Source: JBHJGO01 sp050331715 (lineage in GTDB: Bacteria > Cyanobacteriota > Cyanobacteriia > Cyanobacteriales > Microcoleaceae). From it: 64,000 nucleotides of DNA. Below are positions 33,201-41,975 of this stretch, one piece after another; the first letter of the stretch is position 1; each line of letters begins with the position of its first letter. The DNA is taken from contig JBHJGO010000070.1 in the NCBI GenBank assembly GCA_050331715.1, positions 30,775 through 94,774 on the forward strand, written 5' to 3'. Below the pieces are notes generated by a model that saw only the letters and a program-made list of their open reading frames with translations, searched no databases and was not told the DNA's origin. Made by a program: the position numbers and the translations under genes.

Positions 33201-36200
33201 CTACTGCCAATTCCCCACCAGGACAAACGGAGCCCAATAGTAGGGGTGTTGAGTTGCCGGATCACTGAGTAATTCTTCCTGGGCAATTTGTAGCGCCTGG
33301 GCCTTGTTTGCTTGCCGCTGCGGATCTGCCAGTTGCGCGTAGAAATCCGCCATCAGACGGGCAGTGCTATTGTCTGAAACATTCCAGAGGGATGCGACAG
33401 TACTCCGGGCTCCGGCTCGAATGGCAATTCCCGCCAAGCCCAGGGCCGCTTGATCATCTCCCTCCGCCGTTTCACAGGCACTCAGCACCAGCAGTTCAAT
33501 TGGATTCTTTTCATCCGGCTTCCGCAGCAGATTATCAAAATCTTCAGCATTAATCCGTCCGTTAAAATCCAGGATGAAGGTTTCATCTTTATCAGAGCTA
33601 AACTGTCCGTGGGTTGCCAGATGAACCACCGGAAACGGCACTTTATTCAACAGTTGCCGGAGGTTTTCGCGGGTAAATTGTTCATTCTGACGGGTTTCTG
33701 GCTCGTCTAGAATCGTTGAGATGGTCTGCAATTCCTCATCAACCCCTGGCAATTCGTTCAGATTTTCCGCTGTAAAGCTCTCTGCCTGACTTGCGCCTCC
33801 AAGTAGGGCTTTCAGATCCTGCCGGCTAATGGGTTGAGGGTTTAAAAGCTGGAGGCCAGGTGTCAGGGCAATGGTGTATTTTTCGACCAGATATTGCTCG
33901 CCATCGTAGAGTGCTGCCATAGGAATCTTACGCAAAATTCCATCCAGAACAAACACCAAAGTATCGACCTGATTCGCAGCTAATTCTGGCTCAATGTCTC
34001 GAATTAGCCAATCGTAGACCTGCTTTGATCCCGTTTTAAAACCGGCTCGCTGATTTGCCAGAAAACTGTACAGATCCCTGACCGTTTCATTCAGATTTCG
34101 CTCTTTGACTGAAGTTTTATATAACTTGAAGGTGGGGTCTGGATCAGTTGGCAAACTAACAATAACATCCATCCGATCCGGCAGCACAATGGGATAGATC
34201 ACCGCAGCGGTCTTAGATTCTTGAGCCACTCTGTCGATTAAACGGGGATTGGCATCAACGCAGGCATCTCGGAAGAAGTTGTTCAGCTCGGCTACCTGGA
34301 GAGATTCAATCACCTGACGTACCGCTTGCATCTGAACCTGTAGCTCCGGCTCATTACCGTCTGCTTGAAGTTGTTCTGCCAGTTGAAGCTGCAAATCTAC
34401 CAGTTGACGGTAAACGGGTTCAACACTCTCTCGGAATGAAAACTGAACTTCCGGGTTGATTGCCACCAAATCACTGCGGAGGGCTTGTAAGGTCTCAAAT
34501 GAATTTTGATAGGCAGCAATGGTTCGCTTGAGGTCGGCGGATGAATTGGGATCCCGCTGAGCATCCCGAACTCGACCGAGTTGCCAGGAGAGTTGGTAGG
34601 CAATATCCGGGGAAGTATAGGCTGGCGCAATTTCCAAGGCTGCGGTGGTGAACTTTTCCGCCATTGCCCACTGTTTTACAGCAGTTTCGGGCTTCGCTGC
34701 TGCTTTATCCAGATTTCCCAGTTTTTCGTAGAAACTTCCCAGGGTTCCCAAGCTGTGGGCCTCTGCTTTGCGATCCACCAAGTTCTGGGATTGTGCCAAA
34801 GCAGTCTGGAGCATTCCCTCAATCTCGGCCTGGGTCGGTTCCTGGGTCTGAAGTTCAGTCTGTAATTGCGGCGGCATTTGGGAAGAGTTTGAAATTTCGT
34901 ATAGTCGGATCAAGCTATCGGCATAGTTGACTTTTTCGTAGAGATTGGAGCGGCTTGCCGGGAGATCGGCAACGGTTTTCTCCAGAGATTTCCAGCGGGC
35001 CGCTTCCGTCAACACTTGACTTCGAGTCGAGAAGTCACTGAAAGCTTCGGGGTCATTCAGAACGAAATCGTAGCTTTCCGTCGATAGGCTTAATTGATTG
35101 AGTTGGGCCTGCAGCTTTGTTGATGGGGAGGTGGCCTGTGTTGCTGCAAGTTGATATTGTCGTAATGCTTGCTGCTCCAGCTTTTCAATGTAGTTTTGGT
35201 ATTTTGCTTGTTTGGCTAGATGAGGATCACCGTCGTTAACCTCTCGCAGGTAATCACGCTTCGCAATGGCCCTTTCGGTATTCCCGAGACTTAGGTGAGC
35301 AACGGCCACGGCTTGGGGGTTATTCAGCCTTTCCGCAACCTGGAGGCTAGCAGTTAGGAGGCTCTTGGAATCCGGTCTCAGGTCAGCCCGAACAGATTCT
35401 TCTGTCGCTTCACTGGCCAGAACTCCAAGAACTCTGGGCTGGCTCAGTGCTCCAGTAATCCGCTGGATATTCCCCAGGCGGCGTAGCCCTTCAAATTTCA
35501 AGGCCGAATCTGGGACATCTGCTAACTGTTGCAAAACACTTTCTGTCAAATTGCATCCCTGGTTCAGAGAAAATTCGATCTCAAGGGACTGAAGCAACGT
35601 CCGGCAAACGCGAGGATACAGCCCCATATTTTGTAACACCTGTGCTTGATTCATCAAGTTTTGACTGAGGCTGGCCCGATTCTGGTTATCCTGATAGAGA
35701 TCAGCCGCCCGTTGCCAGGTTTCTACTGCCTTCTGTTCTTGTCCGGTTTCTGAGTAAAATCGTCCTTGAATGTCCAGGGTCTGGGCCAGGATTCGCTGCT
35801 GATCCGATGACTCCGCCAACGGATTCAATAGACCCAAACTTTGATCGATGGCTGTTGCCGCCGCTTCCCACTCTCCCAATTGTTGATAGGTCAAGGACAG
35901 ATTGCTCAGCGCCATGGCTTGATTCAGGCGATCGCCCTTGGTAGAAAATTGACGGGCCAATTGCTGCCACAGATCAACCGCCACCTGAAAATCCCTGGCT
36001 CGATAGCGATCTTGAGCCTGCTCAATCGTTGCAGATTGGGCCACAACAGTTGCAACGACCGGGCGGAGTCCAATGGTTAGCAAAAAGCAAATCGCAACCA
36101 GGATTGAAAATCGACGCCGATAGAAGGAACGGCGACCCATCCCATAAAGATATTGATTAACAATATTTCGGCTAACAATACTTCGATTAACAATGCTCTG

Positions 36201-36245
36201 AACTACTTTCTTACAGAATTGCCAAACTATCTGAGGAAGACCCAT
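33201..36245 (-). CDS. Exported TPR-CHAT domain protein (copy 2)
   Basis: 1,014 residues as drawn. A clear signal peptide (FSILVAICFLLTIGLRPVVATVVAQS) starts about residue 46, so an internal Met (MGRRSFYRR, 36140) is a credible start. TPR-like repeats cover about 75-560; the CHAT domain is at about 720-1014 with His879 in HLATHGQF and Cys924 in VLSACETAEG. It shares ARSTVASLW and WAPFVLVGNWQ with copy 1. It is convergent to ruvC, and no exoprotein or DUF928 gene is adjacent. Confidence 0.88.
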   Translation of the reverse strand: MGLPQIVWQFCKKVVQSIVNRSIVSRNIVNQYLYGMGRRSFYRRRFSILVAICFLLTIGLRPVVATVVAQSATIEQAQDRYRARDFQVAVDLWQQLARQFSTKGDRLNQAMALSNLSLTYQQLGEWEAAATAIDQSLGLLNPLAESSDQQRILAQTLDIQGRFYSETGQEQKAVETWQRAADLYQDNQNRASLSQNLMNQAQVLQNMGLYPRVCRTLLQSLEIEFSLNQGCNLTESVLQQLADVPDSALKFEGLRRLGNIQRITGALSQPRVLGVLASEATEESVRADLRPDSKSLLTASLQVAERLNNPQAVAVAHLSLGNTERAIAKRDYLREVNDGDPHLAKQAKYQNYIEKLEQQALRQYQLAATQATSPSTKLQAQLNQLSLSTESYDFVLNDPEAFSDFSTRSQVLTEAARWKSLEKTVADLPASRSNLYEKVNYADSLIRLYEISNSSQMPPQLQTELQTQEPTQAEIEGMLQTALAQSQNLVDRKAEAHSLGTLGSFYEKLGNLDKAAAKPETAVKQWAMAEKFTTAALEIAPAYTSPDIAYQLSWQLGRVRDAQRDPNSSADLKRTIAAYQNSFETLQALRSDLVAINPEVQFSFRESVEPVYRQLVDLQLQLAEQLQADGNEPELQVQMQAVRQVIESLQVAELNNFFRDACVDANPRLIDRVAQESKTAAVIYPIVLPDRMDVIVSLPTDPDPTFKLYKTSVKERNLNETVRDLYSFLANQRAGFKTGSKQVYDWLIRDIEPELAANQVDTLVFVLDGILRKIPMAALYDGEQYLVEKYTIALTPGLQLLNPQPISRQDLKALLGGASQAESFTAENLNELPGVDEELQTISTILDEPETRQNEQFTRENLRQLLNKVPFPVVHLATHGQFSSDKDETFILDFNGRINAEDFDNLLRKPDEKNPIELLVLSACETAEGDDQAALGLAGIAIRAGARSTVASLWNVSDNSTARLMADFYAQLADPQRQANKAQALQIAQEELLSDPATQHPYYWAPFVLVGNWQ
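36154..36198 (-). repeat. 15-bp tandem repeat, three copies, in CHAT copy 2 N-terminus
   Basis: Units 36154-36168, 36169-36183 and 36184-36198 (consensus CGATTAACAATACTT on the plus strand) encode SIVNR-SIVSR-NIVNQ before the putative internal start. If translation starts at 36140 they are part of the 5' leader. Confidence 0.6.
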
Positions 36246-36364
36246 CTGTCTGATTCTCCACGAGTTAATGAGCAGCTCTCAGGTGATTTCAAGAAAAGTC
36301 GATGTTTTATTTTAGTTCTAAACTTTGAATTTAAAGAAATTTCCTTAAAATCCATTTACTCCGC

Positions 36365-37324
36365 TTAATTTATCGTCTCATGCCGCTCGTAGGCTGCCAC
36401 AATTCTTTGGACTAGAGGATTGCGGACAACGTCAGCCGAGGTGAGTTCACAAACTGCAATCCCCTCAACTGGTTTCAGAATTTTGAGGGCAACATTGAGG
36501 CCAGACGCTTGGTAGGAGGGGAGATCAGTCTGCGTCAAATCGCCAGTGACCACCATGCGGGACTGAAACCCCAAACGAGTCAGCACCAATTTCATCTGAG
36601 CGGGGGTGGTGTTCTGTGCCTCATCTAGCAGAACAAAGGCATTATTTAACGTGCGACCTCGCATATAGGCCAATGGAGCAACTTCAATCACGCCCCGTTC
36701 CATGAGATTCGCAACTTTTTCGGGTTCAATTAATTCATACAATGCATCATAAAGGGGCCGCAAATAGGGGTTAACTTTTTGTTGTAAATCTCCAGGCAAG
36801 AAGCCCAATTTTTCCCCCGCTTCCACTGCTGGACGGGTCAGAATCAAGCGTTCGTAGTGCCCATCCAACAGGGCTTGAACCGCCATCAAGGCAGCCAAAT
36901 AGGTTTTTCCAGTTCCGGCAGGGCCAACACAGAAAACCAAATCATTCGTCCGAATTGACCTAACATACTTGCTCTGACGGAAGGTCTTGGCTCGGATTTG
37001 ATGACCTCGGCGAGTCGTAGCAATGATATCCTGCCGTAGATCTTGCAACTGATCCTGTTGGTTAGTATTAATGGCATGACGGGCATTGAGAATATCAACT
37101 CCCGTAACCATTTCGCCGACTTTCCACAGATCCTCCAGGGAAGACACCAATCGCCGACATAGGTCAACCTGTGAGGGCGTCCCACTGACCATCAACTCCT
37201 GACCCCGGATCACTACCTGAGCTCCGGTCTGCTTGTTCAACAGTTTGAGATTTTCCTCACGATACCCAGCCAGGGCAATAGCACCTTCTTGACTTACCAG
37301 ATCAATCGTCAGTCTCTCAGTCAT
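36365..37324 (-). CDS. phoH: PhoH-family ATPase
   Basis: A 319-residue protein of the PhoH-like P-loop family. The N-terminal KH-like or small alpha/beta domain (about 1-75) is followed by the ATPase with Walker A GPAGTGKTYLA (about 133-143) and Walker B VLLDEAQN (about 233-240). The family is linked to RNA metabolism; the precise role is unknown. It sits downstream of rpsP and a KH protein on the same strand, a recurrent cyanobacterial arrangement. The small gap of 24 bp to the KH gene suggests one operon. Confidence 0.9.
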   Translation of the reverse strand: MTERLTIDLVSQEGAIALAGYREENLKLLNKQTGAQVVIRGQELMVSGTPSQVDLCRRLVSSLEDLWKVGEMVTGVDILNARHAINTNQQDQLQDLRQDIIATTRRGHQIRAKTFRQSKYVRSIRTNDLVFCVGPAGTGKTYLAALMAVQALLDGHYERLILTRPAVEAGEKLGFLPGDLQQKVNPYLRPLYDALYELIEPEKVANLMERGVIEVAPLAYMRGRTLNNAFVLLDEAQNTTPAQMKLVLTRLGFQSRMVVTGDLTQTDLPSYQASGLNVALKILKPVEGIAVCELTSADVVRNPLVQRIVAAYERHETIN

Positions 37325-37348
37325 GCAAATTCAGGGCCACCTGAAACT

Positions 37349-37789
37349 TCAGCGGCCATGACCATTGCCATTCTTACGAGCCATCCGCTCAGGCGCGGGC
37401 GATCGCCTGCGGGTTCGAGATGAGCGACCATTGGGGGTTGAGCGGGAAGAAGAAACCGAGGGGCGCTCCTTGGCCTGCGGCTCCTCGTAGACGTCCAGAT
37501 AAACGGACTCTCCGGCCATGGTCGCAACAGCTGACAACACAACTCGGATCGCTTGAATGTTGCGACCGCCGCGTCCATAGACTCGACCTCTATCTTCCGA
37601 TTCAAATGCAAGCCTGACCCAAGTCTTGCCCTGGGCCGAAACTTTTTCACAGTCAATTCGTAACGATTCTGGCGATTCGAGAAAGGGTTCAACCAGAAAC
37701 TGAACCAGTTGAGCGTAATCAGGACTGGTTGACGAGCTCTTCGCTGCTGCCCTCTGGGCTTGTTCCGGACTTAAGTTGTTCAAAGACAT
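37349..37789 (-). CDS. KH-domain RNA-binding protein (KhpA/YlqC type)
   Basis: 146 residues from ATG 37789 (MSLNNLSPEQ). A single type II KH domain (about 30-105) holds the GxxG loop in GRVYGRGGRNIQAIR. The C-terminal tail is disordered and basic (SRSTPNGRSSRTRRR). The KH family next to rpsP binds RNA and in other bacteria partners KhpB. The start lies inside rpsP (71-bp overlap in another frame), which is unusually long and may couple their translation. Confidence 0.85.
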   Translation of the reverse strand: MSLNNLSPEQAQRAAAKSSSTSPDYAQLVQFLVEPFLESPESLRIDCEKVSAQGKTWVRLAFESEDRGRVYGRGGRNIQAIRVVLSAVATMAGESVYLDVYEEPQAKERPSVSSSRSTPNGRSSRTRRRSPAPERMARKNGNGHGR

Positions 37790-38012
37790 TGGCTTTCTGT
37801 AGGATGTTACGCACAGTTCGAGTGGGTTGCGCTCCTTGCTGGAGACGCCGAACAATTGCGGGGACATCCAGGCGAGTTTCATCCGTTCTGGGGTTGTAGA
37901 AGCCCAGTTCTTCCAGGGGACGACCTTCACGGCGAGACAAGCTATTCATCGCAACAATTCGGTAGCTAACCTCTCGCTTTTTACCGTATCGCTTCAATCG
38001 GAGTTTGATCAT
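37719..38012 (-). CDS. rpsP: 30S ribosomal protein S16
   Basis: 97 residues. It opens with the family signature IKLRLKRYGKKREVSYRIV and has GFYNPRTDE. It is an essential component of the 30S body. The 3' end overlaps the KH-domain gene by 71 bp; the tail (SGTSPEGSSEELVNQS) is a dispensable-looking extension. Confidence 0.95.
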   Translation of the reverse strand: MIKLRLKRYGKKREVSYRIVAMNSLSRREGRPLEELGFYNPRTDETRLDVPAIVRRLQQGAQPTRTVRNILQKANVFEQLKSGTSPEGSSEELVNQS

Positions 38013-38082
38013 CGGGATCTAAAACACTACATCGAACTATTGTAAGCGATTTTTTTGGGTTTTGGCAGAACCACTATTGAGA

Positions 38083-39024
38083 TTATCCGGAATTTTTGAG
38101 TGGCAGAGGCGGTTGCTGTTCCAACTCTGCCGTGGGCTTTTCCTCCGCCAGCTGCGGTGGCTCCAGACTCCGATACACTGCATCAACGAATTGCCGAACC
38201 CGATTCGGATCAACTGGCTGGTGGATGCGGCCATGGCGTTTTAGGGAACTGGACACAATCACCCCATCGGCAGCGGGCATCAGATTGGCAACATTATCCA
38301 GGTCGGCACCGCTGCCAATCAGGACTGGCGCATGCTTTGCTGTGGTACGGGCGAGTTCTAGTTCCTCTCGACTAGGGGGATACCCTGTCGCCCAGCCGGA
38401 TAGAATTACGGCATCGGCCAAGGCTCGTTCAACGGTTTCTGCCACTGCAGTTGTGACATGAGAAGAACTGAGAGAACGGCCATGCTTCACCAGGACATCC
38501 GCTAGAATTTTGACATCACATCCCAGTTCACGGCGGTATCGTAGAAGCTGATGGGCATTGCCCTCAATTAAGCCCTGATCCGTTGCAGTCACTCCATTTA
38601 GAACGTTGACCCGAATAAATTGTGCACCAGTACAAGCCGCAATAGCCAGGGCACTCTGAGCATCATTCCGTAGCACATTCACACCGACAGGCAGTGTGAT
38701 AAGGTTCATCAAACGCTGAACGACCAAGGTCATAGCGCTCACCACGGCGGGATCAACCTGCTGTTTGGCGAAGGGCGTATCAAAGAAATTTTCGACAATA
38801 ATGCCATGGACGCCACCAGATGCCAGGGCCGTTGCCTCCTGTTCTGCGCGATCCATCACCTCATGCAAATCGCCCTCCCAACGCGGAGAGGTTGGCAATG
38901 GCAATAGATGGACAACTCCAATAATCGGGTGATCGGTTTTAAAGATGTGCTGTAAATCCACAGGTTTCTCTCGTGATGCTTTGGCAGAACGGCTTGCCGG
39001 AACTTGGAACGTTAGGGTGTACAC
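38083..39024 (-). CDS. btpA: Photosystem I biogenesis protein BtpA
   Basis: 313 residues, TIM-barrel-like. Family marks are IIGVVHLLPLPTSPRW, GVHGIIVENFFDTPF, QFIRVNVLNGVTATDQGLIEG and GADGVIVSSSLKRHG. In Synechocystis, BtpA is a thylakoid-peripheral factor needed to keep PSI reaction-centre proteins stable. The first 25 residues are a non-conserved extension; an internal start is possible. Confidence 0.9.
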   Translation of the reverse strand: MYTLTFQVPASRSAKASREKPVDLQHIFKTDHPIIGVVHLLPLPTSPRWEGDLHEVMDRAEQEATALASGGVHGIIVENFFDTPFAKQQVDPAVVSAMTLVVQRLMNLITLPVGVNVLRNDAQSALAIAACTGAQFIRVNVLNGVTATDQGLIEGNAHQLLRYRRELGCDVKILADVLVKHGRSLSSSHVTTAVAETVERALADAVILSGWATGYPPSREELELARTTAKHAPVLIGSGADLDNVANLMPAADGVIVSSSLKRHGRIHQPVDPNRVRQFVDAVYRSLEPPQLAEEKPTAELEQQPPLPLKNSG

Positions 39025-39162
39025 CTTAGAATTCTATCGGTAACGGTGTCCCTTTGACTGATAACCTGACCTCAGACGATTTCTGAAAATAAAATACAAC
39101 TAGCGTCATTGGAACGTTAGAAATCCCTAACTCAAAAGCTAAACAATAAACAGTTAAACAAG

Positions 39163-40158
39163 ATGATGAAACTGATCTGGATTGTGCCTTTGGCCTTGGC
39201 GGGGTTGGCGATCGCCCTTGAAGTTGGCCTGCGGTTGATCTTCGGATTTGGCAAGCCTCTGGTGTACATTGCAGACCCAGAGATTGGCTATCTCCTGGCT
39301 CCATCCCAAACTACCCGACGATTTGGCAATCGCATTCAGATCAACGAATATTCGATGCGAAGTAATAGTCCAATCCAACCGCTGCCCGATGACGTATTTA
39401 GAGTCCTGCTGTTGGGCGATTCCATCGTTAATGGGGCCTGGTGGACGGATCAATCTGAAACCCTGTCAGCCTTGATCGAACAGCAACTCACGGCTGCCAA
39501 CTCTGATGCTGCCGACCCCCAATCGACTTCCCAGATTTCAAACCCCTTGCAACGCATGGAAGTGCTGAATGCTTCAGCAAACTCCTGGGGGCCACCCAAC
39601 CAAATTGCCTACCTGCGCAAATTCGGTGTTTTTCAAGCTCAGGTGATTGTCCTGGTCATCAATACAGATGACCTATTTGCTGGCATTCCTAACCCTGAGA
39701 TGGTGGGTCAAGATCCGAACTACCCGAATCACAAGCCTGCCCTTGCCATTCTAGAAGTGGCAAATCGTTATCGCAGTCGCCAGCAATCGGCTAGATTTCC
39801 AGTGCCAACACCTCCCAAAGATATCGTTGGATTCAACCTGGAAGCCATTCAAGCGATCCATTCAACAGCAACGCAACAGGGTATCGAGTTTCTGCTGGCT
39901 CACACTCCCCTGCTGCGAGAAGTGGGGCAACCTGGCCCCCGCGATTATGAGTTAAAGGCTCGACAACGCCTCCAGGATCTAGCCCAAGGTCACAACATTG
40001 ACTACATCGATTTTCTGCCCCAATTTAATCAAGCCGAACAGCCGCAAATGCTCTATCGAGATCACATTCACCTCAGTTCGGAGGGCAATCAACAGGTGAG
40101 CCAGGCCATTCGTCAAAAAGTTCAGCCGTTTACGCATCTCCAGTCCAAACCTGGCTAG
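39163..40158 (+). CDS. SGNH/GDSL-type hydrolase, membrane-anchored or exported
   Basis: 331 residues. A hydrophobic N-terminus (about 3-25) is a signal or anchor. Block I with the nucleophile Ser is VLLLGDSIVNGAWW (about 86-99); the C-terminal Asp-His pair is DHIHLSSEGNQ. It is likely an acyl-esterase or acetyl-transferase acting on envelope sugars or lipids; the substrate is unknown. The last 29 bp overlap the small gene on the opposite strand. A ribosome site is weak. Confidence 0.75.
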   Translation: MMKLIWIVPLALAGLAIALEVGLRLIFGFGKPLVYIADPEIGYLLAPSQTTRRFGNRIQINEYSMRSNSPIQPLPDDVFRVLLLGDSIVNGAWWTDQSETLSALIEQQLTAANSDAADPQSTSQISNPLQRMEVLNASANSWGPPNQIAYLRKFGVFQAQVIVLVINTDDLFAGIPNPEMVGQDPNYPNHKPALAILEVANRYRSRQQSARFPVPTPPKDIVGFNLEAIQAIHSTATQQGIEFLLAHTPLLREVGQPGPRDYELKARQRLQDLAQGHNIDYIDFLPQFNQAEQPQMLYRDHIHLSSEGNQQVSQAIRQKVQPFTHLQSKPG

Positions 40159-40363
40159 ACAGCTCGTTAATGATTTGAACTCGACCGCGCAAACAGGAAC
40201 GCAACAATCGGTCAATCGAGCGCCGTTCCTCGTCAGTTAAAGATTCATCAAGGATCGCTGCCATCAAACCGTAGCGGTCTGCTTGAGTCAGGCAGTGGGT
40301 GTCTGCAACAGAGGCCATCAACTCCGAAATCGCACCTGGCAAGAGATCGACTTGTACAACCAT
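40130..40363 (-). CDS. Small conserved cyanobacterial protein of unknown function
   Basis: 77 residues, all-helical in appearance (AISELMASVADTHCLTQADR, then EERRSIDRLLRSCLRGR). I recognise closely similar small proteins from other cyanobacteria but know no function. The 3' end overlaps the SGNH gene by 29 bp on the other strand. Confidence 0.7.
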   Translation of the reverse strand: MVVQVDLLPGAISELMASVADTHCLTQADRYGLMAAILDESLTDEERRSIDRLLRSCLRGRVQIINELSSQVWTGDA

Positions 40364-40422
40364 AATCCCGCTTTACTAAAATCTTAGGTTTCTAGACGTA
40401 ATCCATTTCTGGGTAACAGCTC

Positions 40423-40452
40423 TCTGGACTTAAGTTGTCTGGACTTAAGTTC
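40423..40452 (+). repeat. 15-bp tandem duplication
   Basis: TCTGGACTTAAGTTG at 40423-40437 is repeated as TCTGGACTTAAGTTC at 40438-40452 (14 of 15 identical). Confidence 0.75.
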
Positions 40453-40710
40453 TCCAAAAGTTGATTTTTTAAACGTAGCTGATTTCGATGAAGATGCACG
40501 ATTTAGCAAACTGCAGTCGGTTTTTCGTGACTGAGTGAACATTCAGTATATCCTACCGCATCTGTTTCTGGGCAACCGCTGTCTAATATACCGAACTGAT
40601 TGCTGGCCTATTGCTGAGGAAACTCAGAAAACTTTTTCGCTGGTCTCAGGCAACTCTCAGAATCAGACCTTATCTTTTAGTTGTAGGATCAGAAGCTTAT
40701 CCCTGAGATT

Positions 40711-40746
40711 CCGCCTCTCAACCCCTGCTGAGGCGGTTTATTTTTG
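40711..40746 (+). terminator. Orphan plus-strand intrinsic terminator
   Basis: CCGCCTC (40711-40717) pairs with GAGGCGG (40730-40736), then TTTATTTTTG. No plus-strand gene precedes it within about 550 bp, which suggests an unannotated transcript. Confidence 0.55.
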
Positions 40747-40782
40747 TCAATTTTCTCCTGGGTTTCAATTTTCAGCTATCGA

Positions 40783-40816
40783 TAAAAAATGCTGGGTGAC
40801 AATGTCACCCAGCATT
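40783..40816 (-). terminator. aqpZ terminator
   Basis: A perfect 13-bp stem AATGCTGGGTGAC / GTCACCCAGCATT (40788-40800 and 40804-40816), 3-nt loop. On the minus strand it is followed by TTTTTT. It lies 60 bp after the aqpZ stop. Confidence 0.75.
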
Positions 40817-40875
40817 CGATCAAGATTGTTCTATCCCTGGGGAAAAACGATTAATTCAAAATAAACAAAATTGGG

Positions 40876-41628
40876 TTAAACCTCCCGAGAAGTCTTCAAT
40901 TCTCGCTCAACAACAGGCTCTTCAAATACCCCGGAGTAGACATAGCCCGCAATAATCGCGCCAATAATCGGAGCGACCCAGAATAACCAAAGCTGAGCCA
41001 GGGGCCAACTTACACCACCGAAGAGACTGACAAGCGCAGGGCCAGTGCTCCGAGCAGGGTTTACAGAGGTATTTGTTACTGGGATGCTGATCAGATGAAT
41101 CAGGGTTAATCCTAAACCAATCGCGACGGGGGCCAATCCCTGGGGAGCACGACGGTCAGTGGATCCTAGAATGATCATTAAGAACATGAACGTTAGGACA
41201 ATCTCAATCACTAGACCAGACATAATGGCATATCCACCTGGGGAGTGAACACCATAACCATTCGCAGCTAGGCCACCATCTGTAATTTCTCCAGCAACAA
41301 TCCAGAGAACAACCGAGCCTAAAATTGCGCCCAACACCTGAGAAGCGATGTAAGGCAATAGATCGCCTCCTGAAAACCGCTTTCCTGCCCATAGACCGAA
41401 GGAAACAGCGGGATTGAAGTGACCACCTGAAATGTGGCCAACAGCATAGGCCATGGTTAATACAGTCAGACCAAACGCCAGGGAAACCCCAACAAAGGCA
41501 ATTCCTAGGGGGTTGTTTGCAGCTTGGTCTGCAGGAAAATTAGCGGCCAGGACTGCGCTACCACAGCCACCAAAAACCAGCCAAAATGTACCAATAAATT
41601 CAGCGATACAACGCTTCGAGATCGGCAT
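40876..41628 (-). CDS. aqpZ: Aquaporin Z
   Basis: 250 residues, six membrane helices and two half-helices with both NPA motifs intact: GHFNPAVSFG (about 70) and SVNPARSTGP (about 195). The selectivity-filter Arg follows the second NPA. The family forms water channels; AqpZ in Synechocystis mediates osmotic water flow in the plasma membrane. The C-terminus carries a charged tail (EEPVVERELKTSREV). Confidence 0.93.
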   Translation of the reverse strand: MPISKRCIAEFIGTFWLVFGGCGSAVLAANFPADQAANNPLGIAFVGVSLAFGLTVLTMAYAVGHISGGHFNPAVSFGLWAGKRFSGGDLLPYIASQVLGAILGSVVLWIVAGEITDGGLAANGYGVHSPGGYAIMSGLVIEIVLTFMFLMIILGSTDRRAPQGLAPVAIGLGLTLIHLISIPVTNTSVNPARSTGPALVSLFGGVSWPLAQLWLFWVAPIIGAIIAGYVYSGVFEEPVVERELKTSREV

Positions 41629-41975
41629 TCTAAATCCTCCATTAGGAAATTAAGTTTAGTGCAAAATAGAAACCTACCCACCAAGCTTTAGGTAGATGCA
41701 GTTCCGTGAAAACTGCAAGGATAGTTAGGAAATATACCTGGAAGGCTTTGCTTCAGGCCAGAAAAGACACTGGGTTTGGCAAAATGCATCCTGATTGGCT
41801 AATAAGGTGAGCAGGATGCGTTGATTTTAGCGATACCTAGGGCTAGATGGGTAAGGTATCACGCCCATGAAATCATAAAGACAGACAAATGTGTACAGGT
41901 TTACAGAAACCCATAGAAATTTGCTTGACCTGCCAAAAAATTAGCATGAGTTAAATGCTTTAGCAACGCTATTCG
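41629..41975. other. 347-bp region upstream of aqpZ / downstream of hisD
   Basis: Only a hairpin GCATCCTG (41786-41793) / CAGGATGC (41812-41819) with a weak T-run on the minus strand, which may end the hisD transcript. No gene recognised. Confidence 0.4.

Larger units (their letters stand above)
40364..40875. other. 512-bp intergenic region with repeats and two terminators; possible small RNA
   Basis: It lies between the small gene and aqpZ. It contains a 15-bp tandem repeat at 40423-40452, a plus-strand terminator at 40711-40746 that ends no known plus-strand gene, and a minus-strand terminator for aqpZ at 40783-40816. No convincing coding frame (the 109-codon plus frame crosses both terminators). 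Confidence 0.45.

Noticed and set aside
39003..39121. TTGGAACGTTAG repeated at the btpA start and 39110
   Set aside because: A single 12-bp repeat without further structure; it may be chance.
40535..40864. 109-codon plus-strand frame in the spacer before aqpZ
   Set aside because: It reads through two intrinsic terminators and has no protein-like composition.
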